A stretch of 64,000 nucleotides of DNA from Roseiarcus sp963809245 (GTDB lineage Bacteria > Pseudomonadota > Alphaproteobacteria > Rhizobiales > Beijerinckiaceae), in NCBI GenBank assembly GCA_963809245.1, contig CAWEIU010000012.1, forward strand, positions 620,001 through 684,000, read 5' to 3'. A program made the translations under genes and the position numbers. The notes beneath the pieces are model-generated. The model was not told the origin of the DNA and ran no database searches. It saw only the letters and a program-made list of their open reading frames with translations. This document shows, piece after piece, positions 7,014-15,518 of this stretch (its first letter is position 1; the number at the start of each line of letters is the position of its first letter).

Positions 7014-7373
7014 CTAGCCCTTCACAACTTCGAGAGGGCCATGGTCGTCGCAATGGTCGCCATGGGGATGATGGAGACGGCCGTCGACGAGATAGTCGAC
7101 GTGGTCGCCGTGCGGAACCGCCTCATGCCCGCAGCCGGGTCCATGGACGTGGCCGGCCTCATGGCCCTTGTGGCCATTCTCCGGCGTACATTGGTTTGGG
7201 TTTCGCGCACTCACTTCAATGACGTGCTCGTCGACCTCATTCCCATCCTGATGGTGCAGATGCCCGTCATGCAGGAAGTCGACATGGTCGCCGTGCCTGA
7301 CGGCGATGTGACCGCAGCCGGGGCCGTGGTGATGCGGATGCTCGGCATGGGTGAGATGATGAGAAGTCGCCAT
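7014..7373 (-). CDS. Histidine-rich protein with internal duplication
   Basis: A 119-residue, extremely His-rich protein (about 27 His). Two 26-residue copies of the pattern HGPGCGHxAVxHGDHVDxLxDGxLHH lie at residues 16-41 and 77-102; each has one Cys, and another Cys follows at 108. No signal peptide or membrane span is visible, so it is probably cytoplasmic. The pattern implies binding of Zn, Ni or Cu as a buffer or sensor; the metal is not deducible. It has a strong ribosome binding site (AAAGGAGGG). It lies between a B3/B4 gene and a cupin gene, all minus strand. Similar proteins are sometimes misnamed after enzymes; no enzyme domain is present. Confidence 0.8.
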   Translation of the reverse strand: MATSHHLTHAEHPHHHGPGCGHIAVRHGDHVDFLHDGHLHHQDGNEVDEHVIEVSARNPNQCTPENGHKGHEAGHVHGPGCGHEAVPHGDHVDYLVDGRLHHPHGDHCDDHGPLEVVKG

Positions 7374-7408
7374 ATGGATCCCTCCTTTGAGACCCCCAGA
7401 CTTGCCAG

Positions 7409-7858
7409 TTACGGAGCGGCGTTGCGGGCCATGAAGGTCGCAGGCGTCCCGTCCTCAGGATTGACGAAGATGATATCGGTAGGCTCGCGCCGCGGCGCAT
7501 CGACCGAGAGGAACACGACCGGCTCCGCGAGAATTTCCGGCAGGGCGTGCACCGTGCCGCGCTCGAAGAACAGCAAGTCGCCAGGGGCGAATTCCGCCTT
7601 GGTCGCGGGATCCTCCATCCAGAACGTTCCGCGGCCGGAGAGGACGTAAAGAAACTCGTCGCAGGTCGCGTGGTAGTGTGCCGGCGTCGCGCGGTACACT
7701 CGGAAGACCCGCGCGCTCGCCGACTCTCTGTCGGTCAGATAGCGGTCGACCAGGAGCGTGGCGGCTGTAGGGGGCAGGCTCGCGGCGATGGCCGTGACGT
7801 CGAAACGCGCGGACTTTCCCTGCGCCGCGGGGTCGTCGACGGTTTGATTTGGAGACAT
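7409..7858 (-). CDS. Cupin-domain protein
   Basis: A 149-residue single-domain cupin. Cupin motif 1 is ATPAHYHATCDEFLYVLSGRG (about 58-78), with metal-binding histidines H62 and H64 and E68; motif 2 is FAPGDLLFFERGTVHAL (about 90-106), with H104. This gives a complete 3-His/1-Glu metal site, as in small dioxygenase-like or sugar-binding cupins; the substrate cannot be read from the sequence. It lies 35 bases upstream of the His-rich gene, so the two may be co-transcribed. Confidence 0.82.
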   Translation of the reverse strand: MSPNQTVDDPAAQGKSARFDVTAIAASLPPTAATLLVDRYLTDRESASARVFRVYRATPAHYHATCDEFLYVLSGRGTFWMEDPATKAEFAPGDLLFFERGTVHALPEILAEPVVFLSVDAPRREPTDIIFVNPEDGTPATFMARNAAP

Positions 7859-8039
7859 GTGTGACCTCGTTCTGCTACAAGCGGCGTTTTCCGCGGACCG
7901 CCAACTCTTACACCAACTCTTGAGTGGCGAGAGTCATAGGATTGTTCGGGAGCCCTCAAGGTCAGCTTGAGCCGGGAAGCGGCCTCCCGAAAGTCCCGTC
8001 CCGCTCGCCCTCGGCGCCACAATGGGGAGTTAAGAGGCC

Positions 8040-9026
8040 TCACGGCGTCAGCACCGCGGCGCCCTGAAGCCGGCCTTCGCGCAGATCGGCGAGCGCGAGG
8101 TTGGCGTCCTCGAGATCGTAGCGACGCGTTTCGGTCTTGACGCCGGCCCTGCGAGCGATCTCCAGGAATTCGACGCCGTCGCGCCGGGTCAGATTGGCGA
8201 CCGAGACGATTTGCCGCTCCCCCCAGAGCAAGCTGTAGGGAAAGCTCGGGATGTCGCTCATGTGGATGCCGCCGCACACCACCCGTCCGCCCTTGCGCAC
8301 GGCGCGGAGCGCCGTGGGCACGAGCGCGCCGACCGGCGCGAAGAGGATAGCGGCGTCGAGCTCTTCGGGCGGCGCCTCGTCCGACCCGCCGGCCCAGGAG
8401 GCGCCGAGCGTGCGCGCGAAATCCTGCGCCGCCTTGTCGCCGGGCCGCGTGAAGGCGAAGACTTCGCGCTTCTGGTGGCGGCAGATCTGGGCAACGATGT
8501 GCGCGGCGGCGCCGAAGCCGTAGAGGCCGATCCGCTGGGATGGACCGGCCATCTTCAAACACCGCCAGCCGATCAGCCCGGCGCAAAGCAGCGGCGCGGC
8601 CGCGACGGGATCGCAATCGCGCGGCAGCTTGAGCACGAAGGCGGCTTCGGCGAGCGCATGGGACGCGTAGCCGCCGTCGCGGGTGTAGCCGGTGAAGCCA
8701 GGGTGATCGCAGAGGTTCTCGCGACCGGCCATGCAATAGGAGCAATGGCCGCAGGCATGGCCGAGCCAGGGCACGCCGACCTGCTCGCCGATCGCGAAGC
8801 CCTCGACGCCGGGGCCGATCCGCTCGACGAAGCCGACGATCTCGTGGCCCGGCACGATCGGCAGCGGGACATTCGGCAGCTCGCCGTCGACGACGTGCAG
8901 GTCGGTGCGGCAGACGCCGCAAGCGAGCACGCGGACCAGCACTTCGCCGTGGTGAGGGGCAGGTTTCGGCCGCTCCTCGAGTACGAGCGGGCCGCCGATC
9001 TTCCGAAGCGTCATCGCACGCATCAC
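8040..9026 (-). CDS. Zinc-dependent alcohol dehydrogenase
   Basis: A 328-residue medium-chain dehydrogenase. The catalytic zinc ligands are the Cys in ACGVCRTDLH (about 35-44) and the His-Glu of PGHEIVG (about 59-65). The structural zinc loop with four Cys, CGHCSYCMAGRENLC, is at about 91-105. The NAD(P) fold contains GLYGFGAAAH (about 167-176), a slight variant of GxGxxG. The full-length C-terminal domain ends LREGRLQGAAVL. It resembles class AdhA/AdhP-like enzymes that oxidise small primary alcohols; the substrate is uncertain. The Usp gene ends only 9 bases upstream, so the two are probably an operon. Confidence 0.9.
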   Translation of the reverse strand: MMRAMTLRKIGGPLVLEERPKPAPHHGEVLVRVLACGVCRTDLHVVDGELPNVPLPIVPGHEIVGFVERIGPGVEGFAIGEQVGVPWLGHACGHCSYCMAGRENLCDHPGFTGYTRDGGYASHALAEAAFVLKLPRDCDPVAAAPLLCAGLIGWRCLKMAGPSQRIGLYGFGAAAHIVAQICRHQKREVFAFTRPGDKAAQDFARTLGASWAGGSDEAPPEELDAAILFAPVGALVPTALRAVRKGGRVVCGGIHMSDIPSFPYSLLWGERQIVSVANLTRRDGVEFLEIARRAGVKTETRRYDLEDANLALADLREGRLQGAAVLTP

Positions 9027-9035
9027 GGCACCCGC

Positions 9036-9818
9036 TCAGTGAGACATCAGGATCGGGATCGTCGGCTGGCGCAGGAGATCGAGGCTGACGCCGCCGAACA
9101 GGCTCTCGAACAAGCGGGAATGGCCAAAGGCGCCGGCGACGATCAGGTCGGCGTCCTGCGTGTCGAGGCTCGCGAACAAGGCTTCGACCGCCGAGATGTC
9201 GCCGGTGTTGGTCCAGTCGGACAGGTTCGAGGCCACGCCGTGATGGGAGAGATGGTCGGCCAGCAGCTGGGAGGCGGCGCGCAACTCGCTTGGACGCGGC
9301 GAGAAGGTGAAGATCGTCACTTTCTTCGCCTTCGTGAGCAGCGGCATGGCGTCGTGCACGGCGCGCGTCGCTTCGCGGCTCGCGTTCCAGGCGATGACGA
9401 CATTCTCGCCGACGGGCCCGGGCTTCCAGTCTTGTGGCAGGATCAGAACCGGCGCGCCGGAGGCGTGCAGGGAGCCGTCCGGGACTTCCGAACGGACCAA
9501 GGGACGCGCTTCGCCTTCAGGCCGCGGCGCGACGATCAGATCAACGCAATGCATCACTCCCTCGCCGGGCGGCCAACGCGGTTCGGACGCGAGGAATTCG
9601 CCCTTGAGGCCGGCGCTTTGCAGAGCCGCGTTGAAATCCGGCCCGATTCGCAACGCTCGCTCGGCCCATAACCCGTTGAAGGCCACATTCGCGGTCGCGT
9701 CGACGCCGATGAGCCGCGCGCCGTGGTCGCGCGCGAGTGCGATCGCCAGCGAGAGCCGATCCCGCGATCCGTCGGTCGGATCGAGATAAACCATGATGTC
9801 TTTGTAGGTCGCCGCCAT
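9036..9818 (-). CDS. Universal stress protein (tandem Usp)
   Basis: A 260-residue universal stress protein with two Usp-like halves. The N-terminal half begins YKDIMVYLDPTDGSRDRLSLAIALAR. The C-terminal half carries the ATP-binding loop pattern G-x2-G-x9-G in VAGAFGHSRLFESLFGGVSLDLL (about 228-250), followed by the usual IPILMSH end. Such proteins are induced by starvation, redox or low-oxygen stress. The neighbouring alcohol dehydrogenase and Hsp20 genes on the same strand fit a stress group. No partner is evident. Confidence 0.9.
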   Translation of the reverse strand: MAATYKDIMVYLDPTDGSRDRLSLAIALARDHGARLIGVDATANVAFNGLWAERALRIGPDFNAALQSAGLKGEFLASEPRWPPGEGVMHCVDLIVAPRPEGEARPLVRSEVPDGSLHASGAPVLILPQDWKPGPVGENVVIAWNASREATRAVHDAMPLLTKAKKVTIFTFSPRPSELRAASQLLADHLSHHGVASNLSDWTNTGDISAVEALFASLDTQDADLIVAGAFGHSRLFESLFGGVSLDLLRQPTIPILMSH

Positions 9819-9910
9819 CGCCCGCTCCGGGTTGGTGGAGTGACGAACCGCCGGCCGGACGCCGGCGGTCCTTTGATGAGCGCTTCGCAGCGTCGCCGCG
9901 ACAGCGACGG

Positions 9911-10378
9911 TCAGTGCGGCTTGCCGATCGGAATGTCGACTTTCTTGGCGACCATCTCGGCCGGCTTGGGGACTGTCACGCGCAGGACGCCCTTATCGAA
10001 GGCCGCGCTCATCTTGGCCGGGTCGGGCTTGAACGGCAGCGGCACGACGCGGCGGAACGCGCCGTAGCTGCGCTCGATCACCTGCCACTCCTTGTCTTTC
10101 TTCTCGGTTTCCGTTTTCTTCTCGCCGGAAATGACGAGGCTCTGCCCCTCGACGGAGACTTTCACGTCGCTCTCGTTGACGCCGGGCAATTCCGCGGCGA
10201 TCTCGATGGCGTCTTTCGTTTCGCCGATGTCGATCGCGGCGAGGCCGGTCCCGCTGGCGGCGGGGCGCCAGGGTGTCGGCAGCCGTCGACCGAAGTCGTT
10301 GAGAAGGTCGTCGAAATCGCGGCGGAAACCCTCGAACACGTCGAATTCCCGTCCGCCCATCGGCATAGGCGATCGCAT
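9911..10378 (-). CDS. Hsp20/alpha-crystallin small heat-shock protein
   Basis: A 155-residue small heat-shock chaperone of the Hsp20 family that holds unfolding proteins. The alpha-crystallin domain runs from about 48 to 140: IDIGETKDAIEIAAELPGVNESDVKV, LVISGEKK, and the signature GAFRRVVPLPFKPDPAKMSAAFDKGVLRVTVPK. The start ATG at 10378 follows GAAGGGAGCG and yields the common N-terminus with an R-x-F-D-D-L-L helix. The roughly 280-base gap to rpmJ contains its promoter, but I could not pick a heat-shock sigma element with confidence. Confidence 0.93.
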   Translation of the reverse strand: MRSPMPMGGREFDVFEGFRRDFDDLLNDFGRRLPTPWRPAASGTGLAAIDIGETKDAIEIAAELPGVNESDVKVSVEGQSLVISGEKKTETEKKDKEWQVIERSYGAFRRVVPLPFKPDPAKMSAAFDKGVLRVTVPKPAEMVAKKVDIPIGKPH

Positions 10379-10605
10379 CGTTTCGCTCCCTTCGTGAGCC
10401 GCGACGGGCGACCGCGCCTCGACAGGCGTTCGATCGTCCCGCGGCGATTGACGATGTTTTCGTTCTCCGACCGGACCGCAGGCGCTGGGAAGATCCTCGA
10501 TAGAACCGGCGATTTGGCCTTCAACCCTCCGAGAGGACACCAAAGCGCCGGCCGACTGCGGTTACGGTTGGCCTTGATCCTCGCCTTTGAATCGGGCATA
10601 GGAAC

Positions 10606-10644
10606 GGCGAAATCGTTCGCCGTGGGTTTTGCCCGCGCTTTTTT
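10606..10644 (+). promoter_or_regulatory. Tandem hairpins with T-run just upstream of rpmJ
   Basis: GGCGAA-atcg-TTCGCC (10606-10621) is followed directly by GTGGG-TTTT-GCCCGC and then six T (10639-10644). The second hairpin with its T-run looks like a weak intrinsic terminator only 15 bases ahead of the rpmJ ATG. It is either the end of an upstream transcript or a leader attenuator of rpmJ. A possible promoter, TTGATC with CATAGG 17 bases later, lies at about 10574-10602. Confidence 0.4.
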
Positions 10645-10659
10645 GTATTGGGTGTTCCC

Positions 10660-10785
10660 ATGAAGGTCCGCAATTCCCTGAAGTCCCTCCGCACGCGCCA
10701 TCGCGACAACCGCCTCGTGCGCCGCAAGGGCCGCGTCTACATCATCAACAAGACGCAGAAGCGCTTCAAGGCGCGCCAGGGCTGA
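10660..10785 (+). CDS. rpmJ: 50S ribosomal protein L36
   Basis: The 41-residue frame MKVRNSLKSLRTRHRDNR, then RRKGRVYIINKTQKRFKARQG, is a complete L36. It is the C-minus (YkgO-like) form: the four zinc ligands of classical L36 are absent, as is usual in alphaproteobacteria. It is monocistronic, between a hairpin-rich leader and a downstream stretch with the stem GCCGCCCG-TTT-CGGGCGG (about 10809-10830). Confidence 0.95.
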   Translation: MKVRNSLKSLRTRHRDNRLVRRKGRVYIINKTQKRFKARQG

Positions 10786-10884
10786 CCCCGGCTCTCATTG
10801 TTTTGATGCGGCGCGCCGCCCGTTTCGGGCGGTCGCGTCCGTGCGGCCTTTGACCGTCGAGGCTTCGCAGCGTAGGCTCGGCTT

Positions 10885-11472
10885 ATGATGCGACGCTCGA
10901 CGTTCGTCTGCGCTGTGCTGCTGGCGCTAAGCGCCCCTGCTTTCGCGCAAAGCGCCCCGCCCGCCACGGCGCCCGCTCCGGCTCCCACCCAGCGTGAGCA
11001 GCTCGACGAGCTGTTCTCGCGTCTCGCCGCCGCCAAGGACAGCGACGAGACGGCCGGCATCGTCGCGATGATCGACCGCCTGCAACTGCGATCCGGCTCC
11101 GCCACCAGCGATCTCCTGATGCAGCGCGCCGTCGCGACGATGGAGCGGGGCGATTATTCCGTCTCGCTCTCTCTTCTCGACGCGATCGTCGACTTGCAGC
11201 CCGACTGGGCGGAAGGCTGGAACAAGCGCGCCACCGCTCGTTATCTCTCGGGCGACGCGAAGGGCGCCGTGGCCGACATTGCGCAGACCCTGGCGCGCAA
11301 TCCGCGGCACCTCGGCGCGCTCGCAGGTCTCGGCATGATCCTCGAGGACAGCGGCCAACGCGAACAGGCGTTGCGCGCCTACCAACGCGCGCTGGAGATC
11401 GCTCCGCACTGGACGCCGATCGTCGAGGCGGAGGCGCGCGTCAAAGCGGCCCTGGCCGGCCAAGCGCTCTGA
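10885..11472 (+). CDS. TPR-repeat protein, exported
   Basis: A 195-residue protein with an N-terminal signal peptide (MRRSTFVCAVLLALSAPAFAQSA, cleavage likely after AFA) and a short Pro/Ala linker. TPR-like helices follow, the clearest being LLMQRAVATMERGDYSVSLSLLDAIVDLQPDWAEGWNKRATARYLSGD (about 73-120) and a last repeat ALRAYQRALEIAPHW (about 162-176). It is probably periplasmic and would act as a protein-interaction scaffold. No partner is indicated by the neighbours. Confidence 0.85.
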   Translation: MMRRSTFVCAVLLALSAPAFAQSAPPATAPAPAPTQREQLDELFSRLAAAKDSDETAGIVAMIDRLQLRSGSATSDLLMQRAVATMERGDYSVSLSLLDAIVDLQPDWAEGWNKRATARYLSGDAKGAVADIAQTLARNPRHLGALAGLGMILEDSGQREQALRAYQRALEIAPHWTPIVEAEARVKAALAGQAL

Positions 11473-11480
11473 GCCGCTGC

Positions 11481-11575
11481 CCGTCATTGCGAGCGGAGCG
11501 AAGCAATCCATGGCGCCGGCGATGCAGGCGGATGCATGGATCGCTTCGTCGCTACGCTCCTCGCGATGACGGCTC
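11481..11575. repeat. Dispersed palindromic repeat (GTCATTGCGAGC family)
   Basis: Begins CCGTCATTGCGAGCGGAGCG and ends CTCCTCGCGATGACGG, so its two ends form a long imperfect inverted repeat (GCGAAGCAATCC inside on the left, GGATCGCTTCGTCG on the right). Related copies lie at 19971-20064 and, decayed, at 51938-52024. It sits between convergent genes (TPR protein and pyk), a typical location, and could act as a transcription end. Confidence 0.8.
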
Positions 11576-11593
11576 GGCGCGAGGCGACCCTGC

Positions 11594-13033
11594 TCAGGCG
11601 GCCGCGCCGCCGTCCGAGCCGATCACGGCGATGCGCAGATTGTTGGTCGCGCCGGGGGTTCCGAACGGAATGCCGGCGACGATGATCACCCGTTCGCCCG
11701 CGCCCACGAAGCCGTCGATATAGGCGTGGCGGCAGGCGCGATCGGTCATGTCGCGCTCGTCGCGCGCGTCGTCGGTGACGACCGCATGAACGCCCCAGGC
11801 GACGGCGAGGCGGCGCGCCGTCTCGACGATCGGCGTCAGCGCGAGGATCGAGGAGCGCGGCCGCTCGCGGGCGATGCGCAGACCCGTCGAACCGGAAGCG
11901 GTCCAGGCGCAGATCACCTTCGATTGCAGCGTCTCGGCGACGTCGCGCGTCGCCTCCGCGATCGCGTCCGCGCCGGTCTGCTCGGGCGCGGCGCGCTGGG
12001 CCGCGATGACGCTGGCGTAGACCGCCTCTCCCTCCACCGTCTCCGCGATCCGGTTCATTGTCGCGACCGCCTCGCGCGGATACTGGCCGGACGCGCTCTC
12101 GGCGGAAAGCATCACCGCGTCGGCTCCCTCGAACACCGCGGTCGCGACGTCGGAGACCTCGGCGCGCGTCGGCACCGGCGAGGAGATCATCGATTCCAGC
12201 ATTTGGGTGGCGACGACCACCGGCTTGCCGAGCCGCCGCGCCAGGCGGGTAATGGTCTTTTGCAGGCCGGGCACGCATTCGACCGGCATTTCCACGCCGA
12301 GGTCGCCGCGCGCCACCATCACCGCGTCCGACACTTCAAGGATTTCTTCAAGCCGCGTGATCGCTTGCGGCTTCTCGATCTTTGCCATCACCAGCGCGCG
12401 CCCGGCGGCGATCGCCTTCACCTCGGTGACGTCCTCGGGACGCTGCACGAACGACACGGCGATCCAGTCGATGTTCTCCTCGAGCGCGGCCATCAGGTCG
12501 GCACGGTCCTTCTGGGTCATCGCCGAAGTCGGGATGGTCGTGTCGGGCAGGCTGACGCCCTTCTTGTTGGAGATGCGGCCGGCGACCTCGACGATCGTCT
12601 CTGCGCGACCGGGGGCGACCTGCGACACCCGCAGCAACACCTTGCCGTCGTCGATCAGCACGCGATGTCCGGGCTGCAGCGAATCGAGGATTTCCGGGTG
12701 CGGCAAATAGACCCGGGTCTGACTGCCGGGGGTCTTGTCGCTGTCGAGCGTGAAGGCGTCGCCCTTGCGCAACGGGACGCCGCCGGCCTCGAACTCGCCG
12801 ACCCGCAGCTTCGGCCCCTGCAAGTCGACGAGAATGCCGATCGGGCGATCGAATTCCTCTTCGAGCGAACGGATCATCGCGACGCGCTCGCGCATCGCGT
12901 CGTGCGATGCGTGGCTCATGTTGATGCGGAAGACGTCGGCGCCCGCTTCGAACAAAGCGGCCAGCGTCTCGCGGTCCGCCGAGGCCGGTCCGAGCGTGGC
13001 GATGATTTTGATGCGGCGTCGACGTCGGACCAA
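11594..13033 (-). CDS. pyk: Pyruvate kinase
   Basis: A 479-residue glycolytic enzyme converting phosphoenolpyruvate and ADP to pyruvate and ATP. It starts RRRIKIIATLGPAS and carries the active-site block MAKIEKPQAI (about 219-228), with the catalytic Lys, followed by VARGDLGVEMP (about 244-254). VVATQMLESMISSPVPTRAEVSDVA (about 276-300) is the Mg/K and substrate region. The C-terminal allosteric domain ends with G-PFGTPGATN. It has its own short leader; the preceding DUF1036 gene ends in a strong terminator. Confidence 0.97.
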   Translation of the reverse strand: MVRRRRRIKIIATLGPASADRETLAALFEAGADVFRINMSHASHDAMRERVAMIRSLEEEFDRPIGILVDLQGPKLRVGEFEAGGVPLRKGDAFTLDSDKTPGSQTRVYLPHPEILDSLQPGHRVLIDDGKVLLRVSQVAPGRAETIVEVAGRISNKKGVSLPDTTIPTSAMTQKDRADLMAALEENIDWIAVSFVQRPEDVTEVKAIAAGRALVMAKIEKPQAITRLEEILEVSDAVMVARGDLGVEMPVECVPGLQKTITRLARRLGKPVVVATQMLESMISSPVPTRAEVSDVATAVFEGADAVMLSAESASGQYPREAVATMNRIAETVEGEAVYASVIAAQRAAPEQTGADAIAEATRDVAETLQSKVICAWTASGSTGLRIARERPRSSILALTPIVETARRLAVAWGVHAVVTDDARDERDMTDRACRHAYIDGFVGAGERVIIVAGIPFGTPGATNNLRIAVIGSDGGAAA

Positions 13034-13060
13034 TGCTGCCTCCGAAATATGGAATAGTGC

Positions 13061-13091
13061 AAAAAAAATCCCGTCGCGTTCAGCGAGCGGG
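13061..13091 (-). terminator. Rho-independent terminator after DUF1036 gene
   Basis: On the minus strand CCCG-c-TCGC, loop TGAAC, GCGA-CGGG is followed by A and eight T (13068-13061). It starts 9 bases after the stop of the DUF1036 gene and lies in front of pyk, so the two genes are probably separate transcription units. Confidence 0.85.
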
Positions 13092-13099
13092 CTCGAAAC

Positions 13100-13537
13100 T
13101 CAAGGGTTGGGGTTACCCGGGTCGGTTAGCTGGACGGTCCAGTTCTTGGCGTCCTTGCCGGTGTCCACCTCGAAGAATCCGGTGCGGTCGTAGCCGCGCA
13201 CGAAACAGTCCTGGCGGCCCTCGATCTTGAACTCGCGATCGCTGGTGCACATGAAGGCCTTGCCTTTCCATTCGCCGCCGCGCTCGTCCATCGCGTAGAC
13301 GTAATAGAACTGCGCCGCGAGGGCGCCGCGCAGCAGCGTGTCGCAGTCCTGGGATTTGAGATTCCACCAGCCCTCGCTGACCCAGCCCTGGCCGTCGGTA
13401 TAGGCCAAGGCGACGCTGATGCGGCTGGATGAGAGGTTACACATGCGGAAATCGGCACGCGCCGGAGACGCAGCGGCCAGCAGGCTCGCAGCGACGAGCG
13501 CCGCCCCGAGAAACGGCAAACCGAATTTCCAAGCCAT
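13100..13537 (-). CDS. DUF1036 exported protein
   Basis: A 145-residue secreted protein. The signal peptide is MAWKFGLPFLGAALVAASLLAAASPARA, and the mature part is one DUF1036 domain: FRMCNLSSSRISVALAYTDGQGWVSEGWW, then Y-YVYAMD, and Cys pairs including C-TSDREF and DCFVRGY. The function of DUF1036 is not known. The start at 13537 is preferred because a GGGA-type ribosome site precedes it; an in-frame ATG 24 bases upstream is possible. The position beside pyk is conserved in Hyphomicrobiales as I remember it. Confidence 0.85.
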   Translation of the reverse strand: MAWKFGLPFLGAALVAASLLAAASPARADFRMCNLSSSRISVALAYTDGQGWVSEGWWNLKSQDCDTLLRGALAAQFYYVYAMDERGGEWKGKAFMCTSDREFKIEGRQDCFVRGYDRTGFFEVDTGKDAKNWTVQLTDPGNPNP

Positions 13538-13616
13538 AACGTCCCGCTTTCGCCGCGCCATATTCTTCGGCGGCGCGCGCGTGTCAACTCAAACAAAACC
13601 CACGCCGCGCGCCCAA

Positions 13617-14504
13617 TCAAGCCGGTCTGGCGACGTAGATTCCAAGCAGAATCAACACGCCTCCCAGCGCCTGCACCAGCGAGACGGGCTCTCCCAGCAA
13701 CACGTAGGCGAAGGCCGCGGCGGCGATCGCCTCGAGGAAGATGACCAGCGAAGAGAACGCCGCCGGCAGGCGCCCGAGGGCGACCGAAAGCAGGCCTTGA
13801 CCGCCCGCATGGCTGATCCAGGCCATCGCCAGCAGGGCTGCGACGCCCCTGGCGCTGTGCGGGACGATCGAGCCTTCGAGACACAGCGCCACGACCAACA
13901 GGATCGCGGCGGTGATCGTCGTCGCTTCGAGCGTGACGCGCGCCGCCGTCGAGCGCCGGCGCGCCGCTTTGACGGCGAGAAAATAAAGGCCGAAGAAGAC
14001 GCCGGTCGCTAGGCCATAAAGGTCGCCGATGGCGCCCGCCGGCCTCAGGTGCAGGCTCTGAACAAGGAGCGCGCCGCCGCCCAGGATGCAGAAGGCGAGG
14101 CCACCGAGCGTCTTCCATTCGGCGCGCTCGCCGAGAATCAACCAGCTGAACAGGACCACCCAGATGGGCGCCGTGGTGGCGAAGAATGTCGCGTTGGCGA
14201 CGCTCGTGGTGACGATGGAGAGATGCCAGAAGAAGAGATCGCCGGCGAAGGCGAGGCCGGCGAGGATTGTGGCGAGCCCGAATGGCCGCGTTGGCGCGGC
14301 GTCCGGTGAATTGGTCAGACGCGCCCAGGCGTAGAGCGCAGGGAGCGCCAGCGCGACGCGGTAAAACGCGCTGGCGAAGGGACCGACGTCGGCGATGCGG
14401 ACGAAAATGGGCGATATGCCCATCGCGAGAGTCCCCGCCACCAAAGCGGCGAAGGGTGCTCCAAGCCCGCTCTGCGATTTCACCGCCGAAATTGTCCGCG
14501 TCAT
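13617..14504 (-). CDS. DMT-superfamily (EamA) transporter
   Basis: A 295-residue inner-membrane protein with ten predicted hydrophobic segments in two EamA halves (about 15-140 and 155-290). Typical landmarks are FVRIADVGPFASAFYRVALALPALY in the first half and LVIFLEAIAAAAFAYVLLGEPVSLVQALGGVLILLGIYVAR at the end. It probably exports an amino acid or other metabolite; the substrate is unknown. It diverges from the N-formylglutamate amidohydrolase gene. Confidence 0.9.
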   Translation of the reverse strand: MTRTISAVKSQSGLGAPFAALVAGTLAMGISPIFVRIADVGPFASAFYRVALALPALYAWARLTNSPDAAPTRPFGLATILAGLAFAGDLFFWHLSIVTTSVANATFFATTAPIWVVLFSWLILGERAEWKTLGGLAFCILGGGALLVQSLHLRPAGAIGDLYGLATGVFFGLYFLAVKAARRRSTAARVTLEATTITAAILLVVALCLEGSIVPHSARGVAALLAMAWISHAGGQGLLSVALGRLPAAFSSLVIFLEAIAAAAFAYVLLGEPVSLVQALGGVLILLGIYVARPA

Positions 14505-14590
14505 TCGGCCTCACGTCCGCGCGGGGCGAACCCGCGACAAAATTGCGGCCCGTCCTTATTCTCGCCGCATCGTTCCAGCAAGGGGGCCCC

Positions 14591-15454
14591 ATGGACGCGA
14601 TGCTCACGCGGGAAGTGGTCAAGGCGCAAGAAGCGTTTCAACCATTCGATTCGGTCGAGGGAGCGCTGGACCGCGGCGCGCTCGTCATCTGCGATCACGC
14701 CGCCAACGCCTTTCCGCCCGGCTACGGCGCGCTCGGCTTGCCGCGCGAGGCGCTGGAGCGCCACATCGCCTACGACATCGGCGCCGCCTGGCTCGCCCGT
14801 CGCCTCGCCGCCCGGCTCGGCGCGCCGGCGATCCTCTCCACCTTCTCGCGCCTGCTGATCGACGCCAACCGCGGCGCCGACGACCCGACGCTGGTGATGC
14901 GCATCTCGGACGGCGCCCTCATTCCCGGCAATGCGCGCATCGAGGCGCGCGAGATCGAGCGCCGCCGCCAACTCTTTTGGGCGCCCTACCGAGGCGCGAT
15001 CGATGCGACGATCGAATCGATGCTCGCGACCGGCGAGCCGCCCGTCGTTCTCTCCATCCATTCCTTCACGCCGCTTTGGCGCGGCGTTGCGCGGCCGTGG
15101 AAAGTGGGCGTGCTGTGGGACAACGATCCGCGTTTGCCGAAGCCGGTATTGCGCGCGCTGGCCGACGAGGACGACCTCGCGCCTGAGGAAATCGGCGACA
15201 ACGAACCCTATGAAGGCGCTCTGCCCGGCGACACGATCAACGCCGTCGCGACGGCCCGCGGGCTGTCGAACGCGCTGATCGAAGTGCGCCAGGATCTGAT
15301 CGCCGACCGGGAGAGCGCGGAAGCCTGGGCGGATCGGCTCGCGCGAATCATCGAACCGCTCATCGCGTCTCAGGCGGTTCGCCAGATTGAAGACTGGGGC
15401 AGCCGCGCCGCCGGCTCAGGCCCGGCTCAGCCGCCCGGCCACGCGCCCGCTTGA
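14591..15454 (+). CDS. N-formylglutamate amidohydrolase
   Basis: A 287-residue FGase-family hydrolase. The motifs LVICDHAANAFP (about 31-42), DIGAAWLARRLA, FSRLLIDANRG (about 87-97) and VLSIHSFTP (about 151-159) hold the metal and substrate ligands (D34-H35, H155). The family cleaves N-formylglutamate to formate and glutamate, the last step of one histidine degradation route; here no hut genes are near, so the substrate is uncertain. Start ATG 14591 follows AAGGGGGCC; the upstream reading in this frame has no family similarity. A C-terminal tail after GSRAAG is disordered. Confidence 0.88.
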   Translation: MDAMLTREVVKAQEAFQPFDSVEGALDRGALVICDHAANAFPPGYGALGLPREALERHIAYDIGAAWLARRLAARLGAPAILSTFSRLLIDANRGADDPTLVMRISDGALIPGNARIEAREIERRRQLFWAPYRGAIDATIESMLATGEPPVVLSIHSFTPLWRGVARPWKVGVLWDNDPRLPKPVLRALADEDDLAPEEIGDNEPYEGALPGDTINAVATARGLSNALIEVRQDLIADRESAEAWADRLARIIEPLIASQAVRQIEDWGSRAAGSGPAQPPGHAPA

Positions 15455-15518
15455 CGCGGCGCGCCGGCGCGGCCATGGCTTGGCCCCTTGGCTGTCTTTT
15501 CACAACACGGATTGCGGT

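Noticed and set aside
7859..8039. Intergenic stretch between the cupin and alcohol dehydrogenase genes
   Set aside because: No clear promoter, repeat or short gene could be supported.
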